Source: Temnothorax longispinosus (lineage: Eukaryota > Arthropoda > Insecta > Hymenoptera > Formicidae). From it: DNA of 64,000 nucleotides. The stretch spans positions 18,565,579 to 18,629,578 of the forward strand of contig NC_092359.1 of NCBI RefSeq assembly GCF_030848805.1, given 5' to 3'. Within the stretch, counting starts at the first letter, position 1. Each line of letters starts with the position of its first letter. Positions 26,001-37,100 of this stretch are shown here, piece after piece. A program made the position numbers and the translations under genes. Under the pieces are notes generated by a model that worked only from the letters and a program-made list of their open reading frames with translations, was not told where the DNA came from and made no database searches.

Positions 26001-27492
26001 TTGAAGTTAACCGAAAAGCCATCTGTCATCACGATTGAACGCGGAGCGAACGCACAAGGGAAGGGGGGGGAGGGGCGAGGGAGAGAAGGGGAAGCGGGAT
26101 TGTTTCGGAAAGCAGGCGATTCCGAATAGGACCGAATTTCTCGCGCGAGTCTCGGACGCGGCGGCGGCGGAGGGGTGGGGGAGGGGGGAGGGGATTCTGC
26201 CGCGATTTGGGCCAGCGGTAGCGAACAATAGCCGCGAGGCCCCCCCCACCGGGGAGGCCCCGCTATCGTTACGAGGCGCGAGCAACGCGCCAGCTGATAA
26301 CTCACAAACAAAGGGGCAGCCGGAGCTGCCTTCGCGCAACAGCACTTTCTACCCGAACGTCCACTAGAATGCGCCAGCTGAGAATCCCGTCGTCCCCTCG
26401 TCGTCGCGCGTACGGGGCGCCCCGTATGCGTACGTCTCTCTACAGGCACGCGCGCGCGCGCGCGCGAACGCGTACACACACGCACGCGCGTACGAATACG
26501 TACACGTATGCATACATTCACGCCCCTGTGTATATTTACGTACGCATACGTATATATGCACGCCCGTATATATGCCTAACATCCGCCCGATGACATTTGG
26601 CACGGGTCGCGGGCGGCGATAGAGAAGCGCTCCGAAGATAGGTGCGAGAGAAGTGACGAGGTGGTGAGACGGAGAAAGAGGGGGGGGGGGGTGAGGAGAC
26701 TGAAGACAACGGTGCCTGTTTTCACTGCGTTGCGTGGAACGATCGGCACTCTACCCAGCACTACTATAGACTCGCTATATCACGCTCTCTCGCTCACACT
26801 CACAGGTTTCCCACAGGGGCGGAGGGGCGCACGGTGGCGGCGAAGTGGGAGCGGGCTGATCGGAGACAACGAACAATATACCGAAACGCGAATGGAGAAC
26901 GGAGCGAGCGGCCACGGCGACGAGAAGAAACGGCTCGGCCCCGGAGTGATGACGCGACGGTATACGCGGACGATTAACGCGGTGACGAAACGGGTTTAAA
27001 CGAACGCACGAACTACCAAGCGGGCGAGCGGGCGACAGCTTGGCACCTCCGCGCTTCGCGAGCACTCGCACGCATTTATCGATGTCAAAACGCTCACCTC
27101 GGCGGTAGCAGCGCTCCGGCGCGGCGGCGGCGCGCGCGCTTACGGACGCGGCGATTGGCCGGCGCGGCGCGCCTGCCGCCGCGCCCGGCCAATCGGCGCC
27201 CGCGTAACAAGCGTCGCCGCTGTAGTCGCGTGCCGCCACCAACACCCCGCCGGCTGTCACGTGAATCTCATGCCCGAAAACAAAACAAACAGCTGGCCGC
27301 CCAGCGTCGCCGCTGTCGTCGTCTTCCAGCGGGGGCCGAGCGCTCCGCGAGCGCAGCTGAACCGAACCTGAGCGGAGCCGAGCCGAACGTGGCCGAGCGC
27401 GCCCGAGACTCCGTTCTTTCGGCGTGTCGAATTGACGGATGCATTGAAAATTGAAATACGAATGAATACGAATATTTGGAAATTGTTAGAGA
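23004..27492 (-). promoter_or_regulatory. Mxd 5' region: two CpG-rich blocks, likely 5'UTR and promoter(s)
   Basis: The sequence is strongly CpG-rich at about 22.1-24.8 kb and again at 25.8-27.4 kb, against an AT-rich background. It has CG/CA dinucleotide runs, a CGG-like run at about 23500-23530 and a CAA run at about 23636-23652. It lies immediately upstream of the Mxd start codon. Many long ORFs occur in all frames because CpG-rich DNA has few stop codons; none shows a domain. On the minus strand a GTGAGC donor at 27092-27097 could end a non-coding upstream exon. A member of the 25.65/52.06-kb repeat family sits at about 25651-25800. Confidence 0.5.
25651..25800. repeat. Foldback repeat, 'GTCCATTTCTA' family, copy 1
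   Basis: The left end (GTCCATTTCTATCAATGCGG) and the right end are inverted relatives; each carries a stretch like TTTAATCTCGATTTAA. The same terminal sequence recurs at 36399, about 37073, 52059 and about 52199, which defines a dispersed family in this window. Confidence 0.75.
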
Positions 27493-27839
27493 TTAAGGTG
27501 ATCCTAAAGCCGTGATCCTAGTCGGTTTTTTTCGGTTTTTTTCTTAGCACTAATCTTTTAATTGGCTTTATAGAAATGCAAAATTCTTGTCTAGAATTAA
27601 AGTACGCATCAAAATCTAGGTCATGGTGGTCGAATTTATATCAAAAACGAAAAAAAATTAATATTTTTTGTTATACGTGACGACCACCACATATAAATTC
27701 GACCACCATGACCTAGATTTTGATGCGTACTTTAATTCTAGACAAGAATTTTGCATTTCTATAAAGCCAATTAAAAGATTAGTGCTAAGAAAAAAACTGA
27801 AAAAAACCGGCTAGGATCACGGCTTTAGGATCACCTTAA
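27493..27839. repeat. 347-bp foldback element with ~145-bp arms and TTAA ends
   Basis: Arms at about 27493-27640 and 27693-27839 are almost perfectly complementary with a loop of about 50 bp. The outer ends are TTAAGGTGATCC and GGATCACCTTAA, which fits either a TTAA or a TA target duplication. It sits between the Mxd 5' region and the 3' end of DALRD3. No transposase is encoded, so it is a non-autonomous element. Confidence 0.88.
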
Positions 27840-28378
27840 GAAATTAGGTATAAATGACCTCTACGCGCGGTCATTGTTCTTACACATGAATTTAAATAAT
27901 TATGTGAAGCGCATAAATTAACATATTCTGAATCGGACCTTTTGTCAAGTGCTTTTATATTGTATAATAGAAAGAAGACCGAGAAACAATACTCGTAGGA
28001 TTCCTTTAATGACTTCAAAATTTTCTTTAATTCAGATGCACTTTATTTTCTGTGTTTGAAAAGAGTTACTATGGTGTGATTAAAGACTAGTAATTCCTGA
28101 GAAAAGTTTGAAGCTCGATTAGAAATAATTGAAAAATCTTTATATCGCCAATCGTTAACATTGAAAAAAAAAGAACAAATTGCAGATTGAAATAGTCACG
28201 AAACATTGCTCGATAGAAGCGATAACTAAAAGTGAGAGATAAATAAGTAAAGCACTACGACTCGAAAAAATATTTCCAGAAGACAAGAAGGTTGTACAGT
28301 TTCAAACAATAGAAATGTAACAATTTTATTTATTACGCCAAATATAACCTTTGATCATTTTTTCTGCGTGAAATTATT
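27840..28378. other. Intergenic: DALRD3 3' flank with poly(A) signals
   Basis: No gene is supported. On the minus strand, overlapping AATAAA hexamers occur at about 28325-28334, roughly 45-55 nt after the DALRD3 stop codon, and probably serve as its polyadenylation signal. Confidence 0.65.
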
Positions 28379-30391
28379 TCACATTCGCGATACTGGCTTG
28401 ATGCCCAAAATATCCAGCGCGTTCTCAAAGACAACTTGCAACGCACGCAGCATGTACAATCTTGCAACCATCTTGGGGATCAAATGATCACCTCCTTCCT
28501 AAAAATCACAATTTGATGTAAAAATATAATAAAGTATAGGCATAAAGTTTTCTTTAGAGGTTTTCTTACCGTCAAAATTCTGACTCTTCGATAGTAAACG
28601 CTAAACTTTTGGCATAATCGTGATAAGAACAGGCATACGACTTGCGGATAAATATGAAAACTTGGTTCGCACTTCAGGCAATTGTTTATCATTTGTGGAT
28701 ATCCGAAGATAAAATTATATATGAGCTCCCATTCTTCCTGCAGATAAATCAATTTCTCTTTAAAAAAAAATCAAAATTTAAACAATTGGGGAATTTAACA
28801 GCTAAAATTTTTTTTTAAGTACAAATATATCGAATTTTAAGCCTACAAAAGCAATTCTCTCCAAGTATAAAAATCGCAAAATTGAGAAAGTATAGAATAA
28901 CTTGTCGAAAAAGATTCAGAAACACTAGACTTACTTCTTCTTGTAACTGCGAGAAATCTACATTTTTTATATCTGGCAAACTAGGATAATCTCCACGCAA
29001 TACCTTCTCATCGTGTTTTGTTAAAATTGTCGCTATCCTGGCAGTGTTGTACAACGCAAATGACGCACCTACAATAATTAAATCATTTTTACTTGTAATT
29101 TCTTATTGTTGTATGTGTGTCATGCGTACTTGTCAAATAAAATCGACGCTAAGATTGAACATTTTTGGAATAATTATAAAATCCTTTTGAGCAAATGGAT
29201 GAATATAATAATAAGAATACGTATCAGAAAAATATTCACTAAACAATCAGTAATTTACTGATATGAAACATACCTCTGGTATTTGTAATGCTCCTGTCGT
29301 CTTGAAAATTATTATTCCCGATAATAACTGATCGACTTGGTTTCACAGCCATTAATTCGAAAATGACAATGGCACTGGCTAAGTTCCGCAGGAAGAAATC
29401 TTTTGCATTGTTCATCTCACCCTCGATAAACTTATGCTCGCTCAATTCGGCCAATTGGTTCATTTTGCATTTTATATATTGCTCCCACGTAAGACATGTC
29501 TCTTTTAAATTCGTTTGGGAATTCTTCACAACGCCGCAGACATACTTCTCGTATCCTTCATCGACCGATCCCTCTGATTTGCTGGTGAACACATATCTGC
29601 CAGCGCAGATTTCCCCAGTCGACAATGTATGTCCGTGTAGACTCAACGCCTTTGTAGCAATGTTTCTCATTAGACGCAACCTTTGAGTAGTAAGATCCGA
29701 CTGTCCATCGGGCTGATACTTGAACGTAAATGCTTTACCGGTCGATTTAGCCTTTCCGAACGTCATTCCACACTCGATAGCCATCGTTATACTGTTTGCA
29801 ATAATATCTCCTCGATTCAAGAACAAACAGATCCTTTCCCTTTGCAACATGCATCTTTGTATTCTTATTGGCCAGCTGCTGCTCTTGGATATTAGCTGTT
29901 CGAAGACCTGCCAAGATATAGGAATTTTGTAATCATGAATATGACGTAACGCTAAATAATCAGATTTATTTAACAACTTTTGATAAAGGTGGTTTTTTGA
30001 AATTCAACATTTCATATGCGGTAACATTATGTATTGCATTTTAAGCGCAGAAAATGTATGGAAGTGCGCTAGTATGAATCTATTAAATTCTAATCCGTTC
30101 CAATCGATATTGACAATATTTGTTCACCTCTTCAGCCACATCCGCGTCTGTATTGCCTTTCGTTGCGCCACGTGTGTGTGCAAGATGTTGCAAGATGCTT
30201 GTGCAACTCTTGGAGCAAACCAAGAGACCTCTCCATGCTTTGAAATTGCACAGGAAATACAGCTCTCCATTTGCCGATAGATTCTCGCAATTTACCTTGA
30301 TTACCGAAGAATTTCTATGCGTATCGCCAGTAAAATGGGAGACGATGTCGTCGATAATAGATCTGGTGGAGAAACCAGTCCAGGTTTCCAT
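28379..30391 (-). CDS. Dalrd3: DALR anticodon-binding domain-containing protein 3 (DALRD3)
   Basis: Five exons, read downward: 30128-30391, 29274-29907, 28935-29068, 28570-28737 and 28379-28498. Together they give 1320 nt (439 aa plus stop), with all phases closing. The start is the first ATG of exon 1 (METWTGFSTR); the open frame above it begins with GTG. The C-terminal half matches vertebrate DALRD3: ASFALYNTARIATIL, YPSLPDIKNVDFSQLQEE, then a helical DALR fold ending in LDILGIKPVSRM. The DALR fold is shared with arginyl-tRNA synthetase, but the HIGH/KMSK catalytic core is absent. In humans DALRD3 partners METTL2 for m3C modification of tRNA-Arg; a tRNA role here follows from homology. The N-terminal 88 residues are poorly conserved. 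The first splice uses the donor at 30127-30126 (GAG|GTGAAC) and the acceptor at 29909-29908, giving ...AEE|VFEQLI, which aligns with VFERVL in human. Confidence 0.92.
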
Positions 30392-31179
30392 TGACGACGA
30401 TATATGCTGATCGGCAGCAAGTGACACTTGCTATGACACAAGATTCTGTATTCGATTCCTCGTCGTTGCATTATATTGCACTTACTGCTCTTAAAATGAG
30501 ATAATTGTATAATTAAGCGTTGGAGAAAAGAAGAGAAAAGATGAAAAGTGCAAGCGGTGCAGCTGCAAAGAATACACGTGTCGCTATCATAACAATTGGG
30601 TAGCTGTACTGTGTTGAACTTTGTGCACTCGGAACGAAATAAGAATATTCAGATATTGAAAGAAAAATAGGAAGTAAAATAACAAAAATGCTGAAAATAA
30701 TAATAAAATCAACAGTCCTAAGGTTTTACTTGTTCTGCACTTTCTGCGTTTGAAGTGAAATAGGTTATGTTTACAATTTGGAGACTGAAAAAAAAGAGAA
30801 AAATGCGATAAAAAGAAACGACTCTCACATGTATCAATATTTTCCTTCGAAAATGCCTTCGGGAAAAATGCAAAAAAAAAAAAATTACTTTCTGTTAACT
30901 TAGCAGATATTTTGTATTTCGTTATCTCTCAATATTTTAAGGTCAGGGTTTGAATAAAACAGTATAAAATAAAATACGATTCTTGATAATAGTTTAATTA
31001 ATTAAATGTATCTTGCGTCATACTTAATTAGAGATTTATGTATCTTACAAAGTCATCACAAAAGGTATTTGCTACTTAAAATACAAGTAGTTTTTTTTTG
31101 TATGATTTTGATATATTGATATCTATTATAAATTATTCACAAGTATTGCCATTCTATCTAACAAATACGTAGAAGTTTG
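30392..31179. other. Intergenic between FHIP2 and DALRD3 (788 bp)
   Basis: Both flanking genes read leftward, so this stretch holds the FHIP2 3'UTR and the DALRD3 promoter. It is AT-rich with several A runs. A minus-strand ATTAAA at about 30992 is a possible FHIP2 poly(A) signal. Nothing else is supported. Confidence 0.6.
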
Positions 31180-34100
31180 CTAAACAGAATGATGATACTT
31201 GACGTATGCTATGGCTGCAAGATCTTTGCAAATTTCCTCCGTTACTACAGCGCTTTCATATAGAATGTTCTCTTTCTCCCTAAAACACACAAAACATAAA
31301 AGGACAGTTAATATATAATATATATATTTAAAAAAACGTGTAATTTTGTATAAATTGTTTATAAAATAACTTTTTTTATTTTAAGCTTCATGAATATAAA
31401 CCAGATAGTAGAATTTTATCTTACAATTAATTAGTTTTAAAAAGCAGAAGTTTACTTTGACAAAGTTTTAGCTTGATGATTAATTATGAATATATTTAGT
31501 GCAAGAAAATAAGAAAAAATATCAATCTGTGATAAAATGGATTAATTCCACTCACTCTTCTTGAGAACAGGTACTCAGCAATCTTTGCCTCGTCTCCGCC
31601 AGCATTATCTTACTCTCCGGTGTCTTTGGTATTTCGCTAACGAGCTGCTTGACAACCTTCTGTAAGCACGAGAACAGACTCTTCGTGCCGGGTATCAGAG
31701 GTAGCAGGGGATTCAGCAGAAACTCGTGCAGGTACGGGTGCGGGAGTAGCGCCAATCTGGAGATCAATCCTGTGATCTCTAAATTGACTTCGTACGTCTG
31801 TTTCGGCATGTTGCTGGTCTTGTCGAAGAGCATGCTCAGGAACGGTCCCATGTAAAATCGGCCCGAGCAATGATCGGCTTCCGGTCGCGAGTCGGAACTC
31901 GCGGAGTCGTCTACCATTACCGCTTCCAACGGCCACGCCATCAAAGCGCAATCGGAAAGCACCGAGGTGTACTGCTGCTCCCAAGCTGGCATGTACTTCT
32001 CGTAGTTATTGACGTCCGGATCTGTTTGCAAGTAACGCGGCATCAACGACAGAAAACTGAAACAAAGGTCATTTCATTGTGTTATTTTCGCATTCTTGTG
32101 CTCTTTGTTTACCTAATTCCCTGAAGATAAAGAGCGGCACATCTTTGCATTTAGACTCGGGCAATTAATGCCTACACACTTATTTATGAAAGATCTTTTT
32201 ATTAATGCAATATTCTTAATTAATCATATTTTACCAATTGATAACTCGGTGGATATTACTCGGTGCCAAAGTACGGCTGTGATTTTGCTCGTAGGAAAGA
32301 TCCAGAGATCCTTTCTTCTCCTTCTCTCTTTCGTCCTCCTCGTCGCTCCATGAAGCGATAGCACTATCGGCAGCGGTATTATCGTAATACGCTCGCGTGG
32401 ACAGATAGATCAGTAAGAGACAATGCAATATGTGTTCATTTCTTTTGTCTATTGCCTCTTCGAACAATTTCAACGTTTCTACCGTGAGATCGTTACTGTC
32501 CGTGAAGCAGTTCTCTATCAGTCTGTGCAATACCGGCGACGTCCACACGTTTGGTATTTCCGAATCTCTGTCTTGCCCGACCAACCAGTAACTCACCTCT
32601 GAAAAATCGTTAAAGGTATATAGGGTAATCAAATAATATATATTTTCGAAAATTTTGAAACTCGAGATATAGAAATTTCTTAAGAATAGTTTTAGCTGAT
32701 AATTACGTTGTAAACTGCTCTTAGATGGATATATTAAAACTTGCGAACTTCTCAGAGATTTTATTTTGCTTTAGATGGTTTTTAGGATTATCACGCACAT
32801 ACCTGTGCACAGTATAGAGGAGGTAGTTTCCTTCAAGCACTTGGCAACAAGAGCTGTGATAAGTACGACGTGGTGATCGGCCAAGGCGGGCGTCACTATC
32901 CTCTCGAAGAACATCACTCGAATGGTCCTCGCCAATATCTCGGCGAGTTCCAGCTGAGCTTCCCTGATCAGCTGGTTGCAGTAGTCGTACCACATGAAGA
33001 ATGCCGCCACTTGCCGGCAACCGGGAAACTTCTTTTCCTGGGTCCATAGCGGCGAGTCCAGGCCCCACGTGACGTCCACGTTGTAGATATCCAGGTGGTC
33101 CACGTGCGCCGGGATGGCGTTGAACAGATTCTCCAGACGTGTCGAAACTATCGTTGATAGCTCGCTCCTGGCCACCGTTTGCGCGAACGAGGGATCATCC
33201 AGGGACGCCAGGACCATTATTCCCTCGCACGCTCGTATTCTCACGGTGTTGTCCTGGAAACGGGGAACAGGGAAAGAACGATTGATTATTACATTTTATG
33301 ATTACAATCAGCTAATTGGTTAATTTTGTTAACAGAAAGGATGCAGCGTTCTTTACCGCGCTATTTAAGTAGCTCATCAGGGAATCCAGTAAGAGACACT
33401 TAGACTTTTCCGGCATCTTCGGCGACTTTAAACTCTGACTATCACCCGCCACGTAACTCGCGTCGTCGTAGACACTGCAGTCGGTATCCAACCGCAAGTC
33501 GCGCAGGTTTTGCAGATGTTCGTCGATTTTATTCCCGGAGAAGTCTGCCCCGCTCTTCTCCTCCCATTGCCCGTTGCTCTTCGTGTCCAACGAGGGCGAG
33601 TCGCAAACGGACTTTTGGGCCAGGGGACTCGACGAGATGCTCTCCTCCCTCGAGGAGACGGACTCGTTCGATCTTCTGGACAAGCGTCCGGGATCCGACG
33701 CGGTTGTCTTGAAAACATGATTCGAACGTGGTAGTCTTCGGCGTTCCTTATCAAAGAGATTCGGGCTGACCAACGTGATCGCTTGGGTGTCCAAGGGCTC
33801 GAACAAGGGATTGGAATTGTTTCTCTTTCTAGTCGGGACATACGTCACCCTCTGGATCTCCGTCCTCTCATTATCTTTCTTGGCTGGATTGTTGACTGCT
33901 TGCACAACTGGCGCGTCATTGATGATGTTGGTCACGTGAGGATATTTGCACACCAGGAAGCAGATCGTTAACAGAAACTGCACCTATAAAGAGAGCAGAT
34001 ATTTCTTTAGCAAATATTAATATTTGCACTTCAATTGATCGGTGTAAACAATTTTGATATTACTATCAACTATAAAAAGTCGGTATTTTTATACTAATCC

Positions 34101-37100
34101 TTCCAAGAGCGCATACATCAATAAGTCACAAACTTATTTGTGACTTATTGATGCATGTGATTTTAGTATCAATACACGAACTCGAGATACCTCGTTAATT
34201 ATTTCAAATTTGAGATATAATTAGTGGTGACGGCGTAATAAATTTCGATGAGGACAGTAAAGAAAAATTTGTCGAAGAATACACTAATTCTATTCGCCGA
34301 AAATAATTTCTCTGGATCTGCAAATTATTATGACAATTAATTTTTATCTTATGATCAAGGCAGTTATATTTTTGCCGTCAATGCAAAGTGTGTTGAGAGA
34401 ATAGATTATCTTCCTTTGGCAAAAGATTCATATTTCTCCAAGCAAGGTGGAAAAGATCCACGAGGAGGGGAGGAAGAAAAATTAAAATAAAGAGCCTTTT
34501 CTTTCTTGAGATATCAGACATTTTTAAAACATTCGCCATTCACTCGCTTCGGAAATTAAAAACTTTTTCAAGTGATTTATGACTAATATTTCTGCAATTG
34601 TGATGTTTCAGGAAATTATTCGTAAATTATTTATGCACGAGAGGAAGAGAAATAATTTATGAATATTACATTAGCAAAATTATTCACAAATAATTTATGA
34701 ATAATGATAATGAATAATTACGTCTTTCGTGCAAAAGCAATAGCAGGCGTAAATAACATCGTACGAAGCTATATATTGTAAGAAATAAGCGTTTTTTTAT
34801 TTACAAATCTATTAAATATTGTCTCACTTTGTAGAATTATTCTATATTTCATAATTATTTCCTGAGATATTAATAAATACATTTATATGTATATCTGCAT
34901 ATATTAGTTTATTTCTAAATTAGTTTCTTCAACAAAGCTTCTCTATTTTACGAGCAAAGCAAGCTCCGCGTTCGTAAAATTGAATAATTGGCCACGGGCA
35001 ATAAAGCTCTGGCGTTTTCATATAAAATATACAGCTGCTGCAGCAGTAATTTTGCTGCAACAGCGAAAATTAAATCTACATCTTGAAATCGCGCTTAAAC
35101 ACGATCGGTGGCGTGATACCGAGCGCGGCCGAGGCTAAACGAGATTAACCGAACCCCGATTATCCCGAACCGTCCATTCGCAGCTCAAACGTCTCGCGTT
35201 GTGGTGACGCCGCGTACGCGCATTGTGCCTCGTAACTCGCGATTTTTCCCCGATTTTTGCAAGACAGAGCCGATCGTCGTTCGTGATTATCGCCGAGCGT
35301 CCTGGGACGCTATCGAGGAGAACAACGAGTGCGCGAGTACATCGAGACATCTCGGAATCGCGGGATGCCGCAGTCGTGTGCGCGACGCACAGCGAAATAG
35401 AGGGGGAGGAAAAAAAAGCTAGCCGAGAGTATCGTACATTTTCGAAGCATCGTGCATTTCATTTCACGTCGGTTAACGTGCGCGCGTCTCGTGACGCGCG
35501 TGGGCTCGAGGAGGAGAACAATCGCGAAACAGTGATCGGAAAGTGGATCGGCTTTCTTTCCCTAGAAAGACGAACGATGCGTCGACATTTTGAAATCGAC
35601 GCGGCGCGCGCGCGCGCGTCGATCGGTGCCGCGGCCAGCCGCGGTGGCGCGAAACCGAGCGCGGCCGAAGAGGCGCGGGACCGGCCGAGCGCGCATTCGA
35701 AGCGTACCGTTTCGCGCCGGCAGACGTGCGAGCGTCGACGTGTGATTCCGCGAGATCTGCGTGCGGAGCGAAGAGAGATCGGAGGCCGATATCCTATCCG
35801 AGCTCGTCTCCGGGACTGTTTCCCGTCGCTGTGCGTCATCGGGACGAATCGTAGGCTCGACGTGTGTCGTAAATACGTGCTTCGAAATCGCTGGGGTTAG
35901 CCTCGCCGCCACCGTGGGCTGCGCCCGGCCGATGCGACGACGTGAAGGAAAGTGAAGTTGGCCGGAGATCGCGACTTTCGGAACTTCTCGTTTCGCGTTC
36001 CGTTGAACGCGTGGAAATCTCGGGAGTGTTTGTGAGCGATTGTGAGAGTGAACGCCAATTCTGGAAAGTGTACTATGCTGGTTTAGCTACCGCGTCTCTC
36101 GATTCTACGGAGCGACGAGGATTAAGTTTTCCACGACGAGAAGGATACGGAGCTGCGGAGCCAGAGCGGGATGCGGCGGATCCAGTGAGCTGCTTGCAGA
36201 TTACGTAAGTAAATGTATAAATTTTTCAAATCAACTTGTAAATGAGCGTCGAGCGCAGCAAATAGACCGTCGGTTTAGATACGCGCCGATTGGATATGAC
36301 AAGCGAGCCGAATAAAAGTATCGATTAAGAAATAAATCGGAAAACTGTCGAGTTCTGCAAATATATACGAAAAAGAATGAGAGAGAATAACCGTTAATGT
36401 TTATTTCTACCGATGTAGATTAACTTTAAATCTCGAGGTTAGTTTTTTTTTTTCGAACTTCTTGAACTGGTGCACATTAAGGTTATTCTACATAAAAGTC
36501 GTAGTCGTGAGTTGCAAGAAATTGACCAATCACAGATTGAATATTCTCCTCAACTTCGAATGTGATTGGTCAATTTCTTACAACTCACGACTACGACTTC
36601 TATGTAGAATAACCTTTAGTGTAACGTAATAAGTTAAGGTGCCAATTCATGAGACGCTGAAAATGAGCGTCAACAAGCGTGAACGTGATGATTTCGCTTT
36701 GACGCTAGCGTCAAAGAAATAGAGTTGAATTTGTTTAATATTCCGCGTAAAATATTAATTATTTTCAAGTGATATCTTCAAGTAATAATATTTTATGGAT
36801 ACATATATAAAAGATATTATTTCTTGAAGATTTTTGCTTGCTGAAAATGAGCGTCGAGCGTCAACGTGAAAAGGCACCTTTAGAGTGAGACAAGTATATT
36901 TTTTTTTCACTCTAACCTATTGCACCAATACGCACACCATTCAGGAAGTTCTTCGAAAAAAGAACAGTCGGTCGGTTCAACTTACTTTTTATCTTTTTCT
37001 AGTTCTATGAATTAGAAGATAAGAAGCAAGTTAAACCGGGATTAAAGTTAATCAACATTAATAGAAATTGACATGAGAAAATAATAATTTTTAAAACTCA

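Larger units (their letters stand above)
36399..37073. repeat. Split copy of the 'GTCCATTTCTA' foldback family, interrupted by other elements
   Basis: The left terminus (GTTTATTTCTACCGATGTAG and TTAACTTTAAATCTCGAGG) lies at 36399-36443. The matching right terminus (CGGGATTAAAGTTAATCAAC, then AATAGAAATTGAC) ends at about 37073. About 500 bp of unrelated sequence, including two TTA-flanked hairpins, separates the halves, so later insertions probably interrupted one older element. Confidence 0.6.

Noticed and set aside
25850..26521. 223-codon minus-strand ORF in CpG-rich DNA
   Set aside because: Low-complexity Arg/Pro/Ser content; all frames in this GC-rich block are long because stop codons are rare. 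No domain seen.
35223..35900. 225-codon plus-strand ORF in the FHIP2 intron
   Set aside because: Open on the opposite strand too, Arg-rich, no domain. Retained only as part of a possible non-coding first exon.
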